Part shown: positions 1-8,567 of the stretch, piece by piece
Layout: each line of letters opens with the position of its first letter
How positions within the stretch are numbered: the first letter of the stretch is position 1
From: Erwinia aphidicola
GTDB lineage: Bacteria; Pseudomonadota; Gammaproteobacteria; Enterobacterales; Enterobacteriaceae
Assembly (NCBI RefSeq): GCF_024169515.1
Contig: NZ_JAMKCQ010000001.1
Coordinates: 1,674,001 to 1,738,000, forward strand
DNA length: 64,000 nt
Reading direction: 5' to 3'
Position numbers and translations under genes: made by a program
The notes under the pieces: generated by a model
Databases searched by the model: none
The model's input: only the letters and a program-made list of their open reading frames with translations
What the model was told of the DNA's origin: nothing

Positions 1-1
1 G

Positions 2-766
2 GGTGACGACTCGTTTGGCCGCTTCACCTGTCAGCAGCTCGATCTGGAAGGCGTCGACCGCCGTCAGGTCACCTGTGACCCGCGTTATCCTACGGGTTTC
101 CAGATGAAATCCCGCGTGGATGATGGCTCCGATCCGCTGGTCGAATACTTCCGTAAAGGCTCAGCTGCCAGCCATCTCTCGCCCGCCGATTTTGATCGCG
201 ACTACTTTGCCAACGCACGCCACCTGCATCTGAGCGGCGTGGCGGCGGCCATTTCTGACAGCTCGCTGGCGCTGTCTCTGCATGCGGCCCGTGAAATGAA
301 GGCGCTGGGGAAAACCATCTCCTTCGACCCGAACCTACGCCCGGTGCTGTGGTCGAGCGAAGCCGAAATGATTAAACAGCTGAACGGTCTGGCGCAGTAC
401 GCCGACTGGGTGCTGCCGGGTATCAAAGAGGGCCAGATCCTGACCGGCTATCAGCAGCCGGAAGCGATTGCCGATTTCTATCTGGCGATGGGCGTGCAGG
501 CGGTGGCGATCAAAACCGGCAGCGACGGCGCCTGGTATAAAACGGCGGCAGGGGAAAAAGGGCAGATTGCGGCGGTGCTCACGGATAACGTGGTGGATAC
601 CGTCGGCGCTGGCGATGGCTTTGCCGTCGGAGTGATCAGTGCCCTGCTGGAAGGAAAATCGTTACCCGCAGCGATCCTGCGCGGTAACAAAATCGGTTCT
701 CTGGCAATCCAGGTATCGGGCGACAGCGAAGGGTTACCCACGCGCGCCACGCTGGGTGATTTCTAG
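2..766 (+). CDS. kguK: PfkB-family sugar kinase, probably 2-ketogluconate kinase (5' end outside window)
   Basis: The frame is open from the first bases of the window, so the gene starts upstream; about 254 codons are present and roughly 60 N-terminal residues of a normal ~315-aa family member are missing. The C-terminal PfkB signature DTVGAGDGF, which holds the catalytic Asp and the anion hole, is encoded near 596. PfkB kinases phosphorylate sugars or keto-sugar acids with ATP. The next genes encode a KguT-type carrier and a 2-ketoaldonate reductase, so the likely substrate is 2-ketogluconate, giving 2-keto-6-phosphogluconate. A KdgK-type 2-keto-3-deoxygluconate kinase is the main alternative; the family is certain, the substrate is inferred from context. 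Confidence 0.78.
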   Translation, partial: GDDSFGRFTCQQLDLEGVDRRQVTCDPRYPTGFQMKSRVDDGSDPLVEYFRKGSAASHLSPADFDRDYFANARHLHLSGVAAAISDSSLALSLHAAREMKALGKTISFDPNLRPVLWSSEAEMIKQLNGLAQYADWVLPGIKEGQILTGYQQPEAIADFYLAMGVQAVAIKTGSDGAWYKTAAGEKGQIAAVLTDNVVDTVGAGDGFAVGVISALLEGKSLPAAILRGNKIGSLAIQVSGDSEGLPTRATLGDF

Positions 767-838
767 CTGTTGCCACTGACCGGAACATAACAAAACCGCA
801 TCGCCCTACCACAGAATGCGGACATCGAGGACAGAACT

Positions 839-2122
839 ATGAGCAATCAGACAATCGCGCCAAAACGCTGGTGGTACATCATGCCCATCGTGTTTATCAC
901 CTACAGCCTGGCGTATCTGGACCGTGCAAACTTTAGCTTTGCTTCCGCTGCGGGGATCAACGAAGACCTCGGCATCACCAAAGGGGTGTCATCCCTGCTC
1001 GGTGCGCTGTTCTTCCTCGGCTACTTCTTCTTCCAGATCCCCGGTGCCATCTATGCCGAGCGGCGCAGCGTGAAGAAGCTGGTGTTCTGGTGCCTGATCC
1101 TGTGGGGAACCTGCGCCACGCTGACCGGGCTGGTGAGCAACATTCCGATGCTGGCGGCGATCCGCTTTACGCTGGGTGTCGTAGAGGCGGCGGTGATGCC
1201 GGCAATGCTGATCTACATCAGCAACTGGTTTACTAAATCCGAACGCTCACGCGCCAATACCTTCCTGATCCTCGGTAACCCGGTTACCGTACTGTGGATG
1301 TCGGTCGTGTCTGGCTATCTGATTGAAGCCTTTGGCTGGCGCGAGATGTTTATTATCGAAGGCTTCCCGGCGGTGATCTGGGCAGTCGCCTGGTGGTTCC
1401 TGGTGCAGGATAAACCGGCGCAGGCCAAATGGCTGAGCGATGCGGAGAAAGCCGCGCTGCAGGCGCAGCTGCAAAAGGAGCAGGAGGGCCTGAAGGCGGT
1501 ACGCAACTACGCCGAAGCCTTTAAGTCGCGCAACGTTATCATCCTGTGCGCCCAGTACTTTACCTGGAGCATCGGCGTGTACGGCTTTGTGCTGTGGCTG
1601 CCATCTATCCTGCGTAACGGTACCGGGATGGGCATGGTCGAAGCTGGCTGGCTGTCGGCGGTCCCCTATCTGGCCGCAACCATTGCGATGATCGTTGTCT
1701 CCTGGGCCTCTGATAAGTTACAAAACCGCAAACTGTTTGTCTGGCCATTGCTGCTGATTGGTGCGCTGGCGTTTTTAGGTTCATATTTGGTGGGGCCAGG
1801 CAACTTCTGGCTCTCATATGCCCTGCTGGTGATTGCCGGGGCGGCAATGTACGCACCTTATGGCCCGTTCTTTGCCATTATCCCGGAGATGCTGCCGCGT
1901 AATGTCGCCGGCGGCGCGATGGCCCTGATCAATGCGATGGGCGCCCTGGGATCGTTTCTTGGCTCGTGGGTGGTCGGTTACCTGAACGGCGCCACCGGCA
2001 GCCCGTCCGCGTCCTATATCTTTATGGGTGGGGCATTACTGATTTCCGTCGGACTGACGCTGGCCGTAAAACCGGCGCGTAACAAGCAACAGCCGCTGCC
2101 CGACTGCGCTAAACACGCTTAA
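839..2122 (+). CDS. kguT: MFS transporter, 2-ketogluconate carrier (KguT-like, ACS family)
   Basis: A 427-residue hydrophobic protein with about 12 membrane segments and a first helix carrying the LAYLDRANF motif of the anion:cation symporter (ACS) family. The N-terminal part (KRWWYIMPIVFITYSLAYLD and the following segments) resembles Pseudomonas 2-ketogluconate transporters as I remember them. It should import 2-ketogluconate across the inner membrane with protons. It lies 72 bp after the kinase and 17 bp before the reductase, as expected for a kguKTD-type operon. Uptake of other hexonates is possible, since ACS carriers differ little at this level. Confidence 0.8.
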   Translation: MSNQTIAPKRWWYIMPIVFITYSLAYLDRANFSFASAAGINEDLGITKGVSSLLGALFFLGYFFFQIPGAIYAERRSVKKLVFWCLILWGTCATLTGLVSNIPMLAAIRFTLGVVEAAVMPAMLIYISNWFTKSERSRANTFLILGNPVTVLWMSVVSGYLIEAFGWREMFIIEGFPAVIWAVAWWFLVQDKPAQAKWLSDAEKAALQAQLQKEQEGLKAVRNYAEAFKSRNVIILCAQYFTWSIGVYGFVLWLPSILRNGTGMGMVEAGWLSAVPYLAATIAMIVVSWASDKLQNRKLFVWPLLLIGALAFLGSYLVGPGNFWLSYALLVIAGAAMYAPYGPFFAIIPEMLPRNVAGGAMALINAMGALGSFLGSWVVGYLNGATGSPSASYIFMGGALLISVGLTLAVKPARNKQQPLPDCAKHA

Positions 2123-2139
2123 TGCTTTTGGAGAAATGA

Positions 2140-3120
2140 ATGAAACCTTCTGTGGTGCTGTATAAATCGTTGCCTGAAGACCTGCGTGCAAAGCTGGATG
2201 ACCATTTCAGCGTGACTGAAATCAACGGCTTAACCCCGAAAACCGTCGCGCAACATGCTGACGCCTTCCGTCATGCCGAGGGGATCCTCGGCTCCGGCGG
2301 CAAAGTGGATGCGGAGTTTCTACAGCACGCGCCGAAGCTGCGCGCCGCCTCTAGCGTCTCGGTCGGTTACGACAACTTTGACGTCGCCGCGCTCAACGAC
2401 CGCAAAGTGCTGCTGATGCACACCCCGACGGTGCTGACCGAAACGGTGGCCGATACCATGATGGCGCTGGTGCTCAGCTCCGCACGCCGCGTGGTCGAAA
2501 TGGCGGAACGCGTGAAGGCGGGCGAATGGCAGGGCAGTTTCGGGGCGGAGTGGTTCGGCATTGATGTCCACCACAAGAAGCTCGGCATTCTGGGCATGGG
2601 CCGCATCGGTCTGGCGCTGGCGCAGCGTGCGCACCTCGGTTTCGGCATGCCGATCCTGTATAACGCGCGTAAGCATCATGAAGAGGCCGAGCAGCGCTTT
2701 GACGCGCAGTACTGCGACCTGGATACCCTGCTGGCCGAGTCAGACTTCCTCTGCATCAGCCTGCCGCTGACCGAGCAGACCCATCACCTGATCGGGCGTG
2801 AGCAGCTGGCGAAGATGAAGAAAAGCGCGGTGCTGATTAACGCCGGGCGCGGCCCGGTGGTCGATGAGCAGGCGCTGATCGACGCATTGAAAGATGGCAC
2901 GATTCACGCTGCCGGGCTGGACGTGTTTGAGCGGGAGCCGCTGCCGGTCAGCTCAGAGCTGCTGCAGCTGCGCAACGTGGTGGCGCTGCCGCATATCGGC
3001 TCCGCGACCCATGAGACCCGCTACGGTATGGCGAAGGACGCGGTAGATAACCTGATTGCCGCGTTAACCGGTAAGGTGGAGAAGAACTGCGTTAATCCAC
3101 AGATATTGTCCCAGGACTGA
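2140..3120 (+). CDS. ghrB: 2-hydroxyacid dehydrogenase GhrB / 2-ketoaldonate reductase
   Basis: This 326-residue D-isomer 2-hydroxyacid dehydrogenase closely resembles E. coli GhrB (TkrA, 324 aa). The NAD(P)-binding loop GMGRIG lies near residue 150. The catalytic Arg is in [11 protein letters not shown], the Glu in the [10 protein letters not shown] segment and the His in [11 protein letters not shown]. The family reduces glyoxylate, hydroxypyruvate and 2-keto-gluconates in the cytoplasm. Placed 17 bp behind the kguT-like carrier and behind a PfkB kinase, it probably serves as the KguD-type reductase that turns 2-keto-6-phosphogluconate into 6-phosphogluconate. Start: ATG after GGAGAAATGA. 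Confidence 0.88.
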   Translation: MKPSVVLYKSLPEDLRAKLDDHFSVTEINGLTPKTVAQHADAFRHAEGILGSGGKVDAEFLQHAPKLRAASSVSVGYDNFDVAALNDRKVLLMHTPTVLTETVADTMMALVLSSARRVVEMAERVKAGEWQGSFGAEWFGIDVHHKKLGILGMGRIGLALAQRAHLGFGMPILYNARKHHEEAEQRFDAQYCDLDTLLAESDFLCISLPLTEQTHHLIGREQLAKMKKSAVLINAGRGPVVDEQALIDALKDGTIHAAGLDVFEREPLPVSSELLQLRNVVALPHIGSATHETRYGMAKDAVDNLIAALTGKVEKNCVNPQILSQD

Positions 3121-3133
3121 GGCACGCCAAAAC

Positions 3134-3157
3134 GGGCGGGGCATGCCCCGCCCCTAC
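3134..3157 (-). repeat. GTAG-type REP element
   Basis: Read on the minus strand the sequence begins GTAGGGGC and continues into a perfect GC-rich palindrome around GCATGC. A GTAG head followed by a palindrome is the hallmark of REP sequences mobilised by RAYT transposases. It sits between the convergent ghrB and DUF4432 genes and could double as a transcription end. Four similar sequences occur later in the window (23075, 43298, 48197, 48229). Confidence 0.75.
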
Positions 3158-3168
3158 CGCGGGGAGGG

Positions 3169-4377
3169 TTACTCCGTCGCGATCGGCGTTTGGTTAATCT
3201 CTACCGTGTCATCCCCCTGGATCTGCTTCACGCGCTGTTCAACCTTCTGCACCGCGCTGGCGTCCTTCAGTAGGGAATAGGTCAGCGTAAATTCGGTGCT
3301 CTGCCCCGGCTGCAGCTGTTTCACTCTTCCCTGCTCTTTCTCGATTGTCACCGGATAAGCATAGTTGGTGCCCGGCTCAATCCCGGTGACATAACCCTGC
3401 TTCAGGGTGTCGGTGTTCTTCCACATGGTCAGCAGCGGCAGCTGGCGGGTATCAAACTCAATCGCGGCCCCCTTGTCGCCCTTGCTGTTAATCACCGCCG
3501 CCACGGTTTTGCCATTGCTGTCCGCTTTGGGCTGCAGGTTAAACACCATCTCGTCGAAATCTTTGGTCGGCGCGCCATAAACGTTCCAGCCATCCAGCCC
3601 TTTTTTGGCGTAGTCGTTAAAAGGCGATACTGATTTCAGCGGGGCGATAAAGCGCGCGTCTTTTTCCAGGATCGGCGTGCCGAAGTTACTGTGGTAGATA
3701 ATCTGGTAGTCGTGCGGATAGTCTGCCTCATTGGTCAGCACATCATGCACGGTGAACGAGTCCGAGCCCGGCACGTAACGCAGCTCGGTCCAGGTTTCGA
3801 GTTTCGCCTTCTTAAAGGTGACCTCTTTCAGCAGCCCGCGAATGCGAATTTCATGCGGGGCTTGATCATCAACAATCACTTCCACCTTCGACGCTGGCGT
3901 GTTGCCCGCCTTGCCGTGCAGGGTGTAGATCATCCCGTCTTTGGTCACCGGGTGCCCGGTCCACTCAAAGCCGCAGCGCACCATCATCTCGTTGAATCCT
4001 TCCAGCCAGCCCAGCCCGTTACGGCTCTCCAGGTTGATATAGGCCGGGTTGACCACTTCCTGCACCGGAGAATCCCAGCCCAGGCGCACGCCGTGACCGC
4101 TGACGTGCAGCAGATCCATACCGCGCGTCGGGCTGAGCGCGATGGTGAGCCCATTTTTGCTGGTCAGCGTCAGCACTTTGGAGCCCTCCTGCTTGCCGCC
4201 GTGCAACACCTTTTGCTCAATGCTGAAACTCTCGCCTGGCAACTTCAGCTGCTGGCTGCTAATTTGCCAGTTGCCCTTTTCTGTCCCGCTTTCAGCATCC
4301 GTCAGCAGCCAACTTTGCGCCGCAGCCTGACCGCTAAGAATCGCCAACACACACCCTGACAGAACTGTTTTTCTCAT
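3169..4377 (-). CDS. Secreted DUF4432 / aldose-1-epimerase-like protein
   Basis: A 402-residue protein with a clear Sec signal (MRK, hydrophobic core, cleavage expected after GQAAA near residue 21), so it should be periplasmic. The body resembles the DUF4432 group of the galactose-mutarotase superfold; visible landmarks are SPTRGMDLLHVSGHGVRLGW, a GLGWLEGFNEMMVRCG segment and YHSNFGTPIL. Members of this group are thought to act on the anomeric centre of sugars, but no precise reaction is established. It is convergent to the 2-ketogluconate operon, separated by a REP element. A role in periplasmic sugar handling is inference only. Confidence 0.7.
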   Translation of the reverse strand: MRKTVLSGCVLAILSGQAAAQSWLLTDAESGTEKGNWQISSQQLKLPGESFSIEQKVLHGGKQEGSKVLTLTSKNGLTIALSPTRGMDLLHVSGHGVRLGWDSPVQEVVNPAYINLESRNGLGWLEGFNEMMVRCGFEWTGHPVTKDGMIYTLHGKAGNTPASKVEVIVDDQAPHEIRIRGLLKEVTFKKAKLETWTELRYVPGSDSFTVHDVLTNEADYPHDYQIIYHSNFGTPILEKDARFIAPLKSVSPFNDYAKKGLDGWNVYGAPTKDFDEMVFNLQPKADSNGKTVAAVINSKGDKGAAIEFDTRQLPLLTMWKNTDTLKQGYVTGIEPGTNYAYPVTIEKEQGRVKQLQPGQSTEFTLTYSLLKDASAVQKVEQRVKQIQGDDTVEINQTPIATE

Positions 4378-4781
4378 CTCTTTATCCCTTTAGCTGAATT
4401 GATTTAGCTTTATGCGGGTCCAGACTACAAATCACCGGCAGATAAAAACGTGACAACCATCACCGCCTGACTTTTAAGCTGTTTTTGCTCCATTAAACGC
4501 GATGTTGGTCACGTAAAAATGATGAGTCAGGATTAATTACATAAATAAATGTGATGTTTAGCGGAAGATTGAGCGGGATGTAAAAAACGATTCAGCTATG
4601 GGGTGCTGCTCGCCCTCTGCAAGTAAGGGCTGCCCCGATCCTACACCGCTCGCCCTCCTGCTTAGGGGCCAGGCAGGCTGGCACAATCAGACAAATGCGA
4701 TTCTGCCGCCGCAGCATTGCATTCATCCGTCTGCTGACGTTAAGGTGGTCCTCCTGAGGACTAACAAGTGATTAACAGGGT
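4378..4781. other. Divergent regulatory region between the DUF4432 gene and avtA
   Basis: About 400 bp without a convincing gene. Near the DUF4432 start an imperfect inverted repeat pairs 4448-4461 (ACGTGACAACCATC) with 4501-4514 (GATGTTGGTCACGT), which could be a regulator site. Next to avtA a perfect short hairpin, GTCCTC-CT-GAGGAC, occupies 4748-4761. No strong sigma70 promoter could be fixed by eye. Confidence 0.45.
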
Positions 4782-6032
4782 ATGAGCTTTTCGGCATTTG
4801 GTGACAAATTTACGCGCCACTCGGGCATCTCTCGTCTGATGGAAGATATGGGCGAAGGCTTACGCACGCCGGGGACGGTGATGCTCGGCGGCGGTAATCC
4901 CGCGCAGATCCCGGCGATGAACGACTATTTCCAGCAGCTGCTGCAGCAGATGCACGACGAAGGCAAGCTGGCGGAAGCGCTGTGTAACTACGATGGCCCA
5001 CGCGGTAAAAGCACCCTGCTGGATTCACTCTCCCGGCTGCTGCGCGATGAGCTGGGCTGGCAGATCGCCCCCGAAAATATCGCCCTGACCAACGGTAGCC
5101 AGAGCGCCTTCTTCTATCTGTTTAACCTGTACGCTGGCCGCCGCGCCGACGGCAGTATGAAACGCGTGCTGTTCCCTCTGGCCCCGGAATACCTTGGCTA
5201 TGCCGATGCCGGACTGGATGAAGATCTGTTTGTCTCAACGCGCCCGAATATCGAACTGCTGCCGGAAGGCCAGTTCAAGTATCACGTCGATTTTGAGCAC
5301 CTGCATATCGGCGACGATACCGGGCTGATCTGCGTATCGCGCCCGACCAACCCGACCGGCAATGTCATCACCGATGAGGAGCTGCTGAAGCTGGATGCGC
5401 TGGCGCAGCAGCATCAGATCCCGCTGCTGATCGATAACGCTTATGGCGTGCCGTTCCCCGGTATTATCTTCAGCGAGGCGCGCCCGCTGTGGAACCCTAA
5501 CATTATTCTGTGCATGAGCCTGTCCAAGCTCGGCCTGCCGGGCTCGCGCTGCGGCATCATTATTGCCGATGAGAAAGTGATCTCCGCCATCAGCAATATG
5601 AACGGCATTATCAGCCTGGCACCCGGCAGCATTGGCCCGGCGATCGCTAATGAGATGATCCAGCGCGGCGATCTGCTGCGGCTCTCTGAAGAGGTAATTA
5701 AGCCGTTCTACCAGCAGCGGGTTAACCAGACAATCGCCGTTATTCGCCGCTATTTATCCCCCGAACGCTGCCTGATCCATAAACCGGAAGGGGCGATTTT
5801 CCTCTGGCTGTGGTTTAAAGACCTGCCGATCACCACCGAAGTGCTGTACCAGCGCTTAAAACAGCGCGGCGTGCTGATGGTGCCGGGGCACTTCTTCTTC
5901 CCGGGGCTGGAGCAGGCGTGGCCGCATACGCATCAGTGCATGCGCATGAACTATGTGCCGGACAGCGAGAAGATTGAGCGCGGAATTGCGATTCTGACGG
6001 AAGAGGTCGAGCGGGCGCATTGCGAAGGCTAA
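4782..6032 (+). CDS. avtA: Valine--pyruvate aminotransferase (transaminase C)
   Basis: A 416-residue fold-type I PLP aminotransferase very similar to E. coli AvtA (417 aa) from the first residues (FGDKFTRHSG) to the C-terminal HQCMRMNYVP. The PLP lysine is K249 in SLSKLGLPGSRCG; the cofactor pocket includes NPTGN near 190 and DNAYGVPFPG near 218. It exchanges amino groups between valine and pyruvate, making alanine and 2-ketoisovalerate in the cytoplasm. The start matches the family, but no good Shine-Dalgarno stands at the usual distance: only CAGGGT directly touches the ATG, with a small hairpin 20 bp upstream. Confidence 0.95.
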   Translation: MSFSAFGDKFTRHSGISRLMEDMGEGLRTPGTVMLGGGNPAQIPAMNDYFQQLLQQMHDEGKLAEALCNYDGPRGKSTLLDSLSRLLRDELGWQIAPENIALTNGSQSAFFYLFNLYAGRRADGSMKRVLFPLAPEYLGYADAGLDEDLFVSTRPNIELLPEGQFKYHVDFEHLHIGDDTGLICVSRPTNPTGNVITDEELLKLDALAQQHQIPLLIDNAYGVPFPGIIFSEARPLWNPNIILCMSLSKLGLPGSRCGIIIADEKVISAISNMNGIISLAPGSIGPAIANEMIQRGDLLRLSEEVIKPFYQQRVNQTIAVIRRYLSPERCLIHKPEGAIFLWLWFKDLPITTEVLYQRLKQRGVLMVPGHFFFPGLEQAWPHTHQCMRMNYVPDSEKIERGIAILTEEVERAHCEG

Positions 6033-6055
6033 CGCCGCAAGAGCGGATAGAACAA

Positions 6056-6075
6056 GGGCCGCCAGCTGGCGGCCC
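6056..6075. terminator. Palindromic hairpin between convergent avtA and ibpA
   Basis: A perfect 20-bp GC-rich palindrome (GGGCCGCCAG and its complement) lies between the two stop codons. Read on the minus strand it is followed by TTGTT, so it may end ibpA transcription. There is no strong T tract on either side, so termination is a guess from position. Confidence 0.5.
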
Positions 6076-6084
6076 GTAAGCATG

Positions 6085-6507
6085 TTATTTCATGATTTCG
6101 ATACGGCGCGGTTTATTGGCTTCAGGCACCACGCGCTCAAGGTCGATATACAGCAGGCCATTTTCCAGTTTGGCATCACGCACGTGTACGTGCTCGGCCA
6201 GCTGGAATTTACGCTCGAAGTTGCGCTCGGCAATGCCCTGATAGAGATAGGTGCGTTCCTGCTGCTCTTCCGGGTGCGAACCGCGCACGCTGAGCAGGTT
6301 GTCGTGGGAGGTGATCTCCAGTTCGCTTTCCGCGAAGCCCGCCACGGCAATGGTAATTCGGTAGTTGTTTTCTGCCACCAGCTCCACATTGTACGGAGGG
6401 TAGCCGCCATTGTTGTTGCTCTGACCCTGGCTGGATTCCAGCAGGTTGATCAGACGGTCAAAGCCAATGGATGAACGATACAGTGGGGCAAGGTCAAAAT
6501 TACGCAT
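6085..6507 (-). CDS. ibpA: Small heat-shock chaperone IbpA
   Basis: The 140-residue protein starts [19 protein letters not shown] as in enteric IbpA, contains the alpha-crystallin domain (about 35-125) and ends with the PRRIEI anchor motif. It binds unfolding proteins in aggregates and hands them to DnaK/ClpB. ATG 6507 is preceded by AGGAG with 7-bp spacing. No ibpB follows: avtA is directly convergent downstream. Relative to E. coli, residue 66 Gln is His (H68 here, after a 2-aa insertion) and residue 109 Gly is Asp (D111). I recall both as the changes that let Erwiniaceae IbpA work without IbpB. A sigma32 promoter and a ROSE-like leader precede it. Confidence 0.95.
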   Translation of the reverse strand: MRNFDLAPLYRSSIGFDRLINLLESSQGQSNNNGGYPPYNVELVAENNYRITIAVAGFAESELEITSHDNLLSVRGSHPEEQQERTYLYQGIAERNFERKFQLAEHVHVRDAKLENGLLYIDLERVVPEANKPRRIEIMK

Positions 6508-6535
6508 GTTGCAGCTCCTGATAGTCAGCGAGATG
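6508..6535 (-). promoter_or_regulatory. ROSE-type RNA thermometer in the ibpA leader
   Basis: In the minus-strand mRNA the leader contains UCGCU (plus-strand 6527-6531) seven bases before AGGAG (6515-6519). U(U/C)GCU facing the Shine-Dalgarno sequence is the diagnostic motif of ROSE thermometers, which melt on heating to expose the ribosome site. The full leader is about 110 nt from the sigma32 promoter. Pairing was checked by eye only at this motif. Confidence 0.75.
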
Positions 6536-6627
6536 TGATTAACAAAGTCGATCCTCCACATTGGACGGACCGCCGGTTCAGTAAACGCTGCCCTGTCGGC
6601 GCAGGCTTCACTGACCGTAAGAGTAAA

Positions 6628-6653
6628 ATGGTGACAGACGCGATGCTTTCAAG
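6628..6653 (-). promoter_or_regulatory. Sigma32 heat-shock promoter of ibpA
   Basis: On the minus strand CTTGAAA (6647-6653) and CACCAT (6628-6633) are separated by 13 bp, matching the sigma32 consensus CTTGAAA-N13/14-CCCCAT. It points towards ibpA and gives a leader of about 110 nt. Confidence 0.85.
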
Positions 6654-6808
6654 GGGAAAATGCGATTTTTTTAACCGGAAAGCAGTGAATGTCATACACT
6701 CAGGGATGAGTTTGCCGGAACACGATGCCAGCCACCACAGAGTGGACTACGCTTTTTTGCGCACACCGGCGACAAGTCTCAGCAGGCTTGCCATAACAAG
6801 GGATATTG

Positions 6809-7222
6809 ATGATGAACGCATTAAAGAAGTGCCATATTGCCGGTTTTATTGCCTGCGTTTCGCTGGTCAGCACCAGCGGCTGCTCCAGCGTGATGATGCA
6901 CTCCGCGCCTTACGAGGGTTACTACCCCGGCACGCGCGCCAGCGCAGAGACGATCGTCGATAAAAACAGCGGCTGGGTGATGAAACCGCTGGCCGCTATC
7001 GATCTGCCGTTCTCGGCGGTGCTGGATACCCTGCTGCTGCCGATGGACTATTACCGCTCCGGCGACAAAGGGGAAGATGACTCCCCGCGCGCGCGCGTGC
7101 TGCGCAGCGAGCAGGCCAATCATACCGATGCCATCATGAATGAAACCATGGCCCCGATGTCGCCCACCCGCGATGCCGCACCTTCACCCGCCAGTGGCGC
7201 TAGCCACGCACCCGCGCGATAA
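6809..7222 (+). CDS. yidQ: YidQ-like lipoprotein (YceK/YidQ family)
   Basis: A small protein with a type II signal peptide; the lipobox is STSGC near residue 25, so it should be lipid-anchored. The middle (SAPYEGYYPGTRAS, then AAIDLPFSAVLDTLLLPMDYYR) is typical of the YceK/YidQ family of unknown function. ATG 6809 is preceded by AAGGGA with 6-bp spacing. As in E. coli it is divergent from ibpA. It is longer than E. coli YidQ (about 110 aa) because of a low-complexity Pro/Ala/Ser tail. The last 23 bp overlap the 3' end of convergent yidR. Confidence 0.85.
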   Translation: MMNALKKCHIAGFIACVSLVSTSGCSSVMMHSAPYEGYYPGTRASAETIVDKNSGWVMKPLAAIDLPFSAVLDTLLLPMDYYRSGDKGEDDSPRARVLRSEQANHTDAIMNETMAPMSPTRDAAPSPASGASHAPAR

Positions 7223-8459
7223 ATATCTGCCGCCACGGGTCGCCGTCCCGCAAATAGGCGACTGACTCACCGTCCGGCGAGAACACCACCGCATCCGCTA
7301 CCGGCGGGATTGCGCTGCGTGCGGTAATGCGCCGCACAGCTCCGCTGGCAAGCTGACAAATCATCACGCTGTTATCGCAGACGAACACCAGCTGCTGCCC
7401 GTTCGGGTGCCAGCTGAACGCCGACTGAATGCTGTGCTGGCCGTGCGTTACCTGCCGCGGCTCGCCCCCCAGTGGGGAAACGGTCCACAGCTGCACCACC
7501 TCCGCCTCGTCCGCCATCAGAAAAGCAATCGCGCTGCCGTCCGGCGAGCTACGCAGCCAGTGGCGCGGGGTTCTGGCCAGGCCACGGCGGGTAAAGGTCA
7601 GGCGCCGCTGTTTTACGCCGCGCGGTGGCGCTGGCAGGCTGTGTGCGGTGCCTTCCAGCGGCGCGTCCCCGGCCAGCGCATAGTCGGCACTGTTTTCCGG
7701 CAGATCGACAATAAACACCTCGGCCACTTTCTCGCCGCCTGGCGCGACGGTATCGCCAATAAAGGCCAGCGCCCAGCGCTGACGGCTACCGTCGGCGCGC
7801 TGATACCCCCGATTTCCTACCCAGCCCTCTTCATAGGCGCGGTTGATTTCATCGCTGCCCGGCAGCGGCTGAACGGTGGTGCGGCTCACCAGCACGCAGT
7901 AGTGGCTGCCGTCATATTCACGCGGATGGTTTTTTGGCGGGCAGACCGCATGCAGCGGCACCGCCACGCCCACATTGCGCAGGTCCTGCTTCACGTCCAG
8001 CTCATGCATCACGTGGTCGTTATAGGTAAAGCTCAGGCGTGAACCGTCCGGGCTGAACACGTGCACGTGCGAGCCGCCGCGCAGCGCCCCGGCGGTAAAC
8101 GGCGGGGTGATATCGCAGGCATCAAGATTTTCCGCCACCCCGTGCTGAACGATCACCCCGCGCCGATGATGGAAATCATACTTCCACTGGCTGTCCGGGT
8201 GCTCGGGGCCGTGAATGCAGACGTAGCGCGGGGGCAGGTCCGGGCTGGCGGTTACCACGCCAACGTGCGCACCGTCGCGCGCCTGATAGAGCACCTCGGT
8301 GTCACCGCTGCTGGCGTTCACCCGCTCAATGGTCAGGCCGGTAAAGGAGGCGCCGGAAGGGCGCACGTCGTACACCAGCCACTGGCTGTCCGCGGTCCAG
8401 ACATTGATATTGGTCAGCTGGTGGTGGCGCGGGGCGAAGGTGAGTTGCTTTTCTTTCAT
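7200..8459 (-). CDS. yidR: YidR, DUF3748 TolB-like beta-propeller protein
   Basis: This 419-residue protein resembles E. coli YidR (about 415 aa). Repeated blades contain FSPDGSRLSF, WHPNGQQLVFV and FSPDGESVAYL, the pattern of TolB-type propellers, so a binding role is likely; no function is established. No signal peptide is visible, which suggests a cytoplasmic location. It follows yidA on the same strand after two hairpins and overlaps the end of yidQ tail to tail. Confidence 0.85.
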   Translation of the reverse strand: MKEKQLTFAPRHHQLTNINVWTADSQWLVYDVRPSGASFTGLTIERVNASSGDTEVLYQARDGAHVGVVTASPDLPPRYVCIHGPEHPDSQWKYDFHHRRGVIVQHGVAENLDACDITPPFTAGALRGGSHVHVFSPDGSRLSFTYNDHVMHELDVKQDLRNVGVAVPLHAVCPPKNHPREYDGSHYCVLVSRTTVQPLPGSDEINRAYEEGWVGNRGYQRADGSRQRWALAFIGDTVAPGGEKVAEVFIVDLPENSADYALAGDAPLEGTAHSLPAPPRGVKQRRLTFTRRGLARTPRHWLRSSPDGSAIAFLMADEAEVVQLWTVSPLGGEPRQVTHGQHSIQSAFSWHPNGQQLVFVCDNSVMICQLASGAVRRITARSAIPPVADAVVFSPDGESVAYLRDGDPWRQIFIARVRG

Positions 8460-8479
8460 AGAAGGCCGTTGAAAAGGGG

Positions 8480-8549
8480 GGCGGGGAGGATCCCCGCCAC
8501 CGATGACTAAGGATAGTGGTGGATACGGCGGATGCAGAATATCCGCCGT
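8480..8549 (-). terminator. Two hairpins between yidA and yidR
   Basis: Hairpin one pairs GGCGGGGA with TCCCCGCC (8480-8498); on the minus strand it is followed by C-rich sequence and TTTT. Hairpin two pairs ACGGCGGAT with ATCCGCCGT (8525-8549) with no T tract. They lie after the yidA stop and before yidR, so they may end or attenuate yidA transcription. Confidence 0.5.
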
Positions 8550-8567
8550 CTGACGCGGTCAGGCAGG

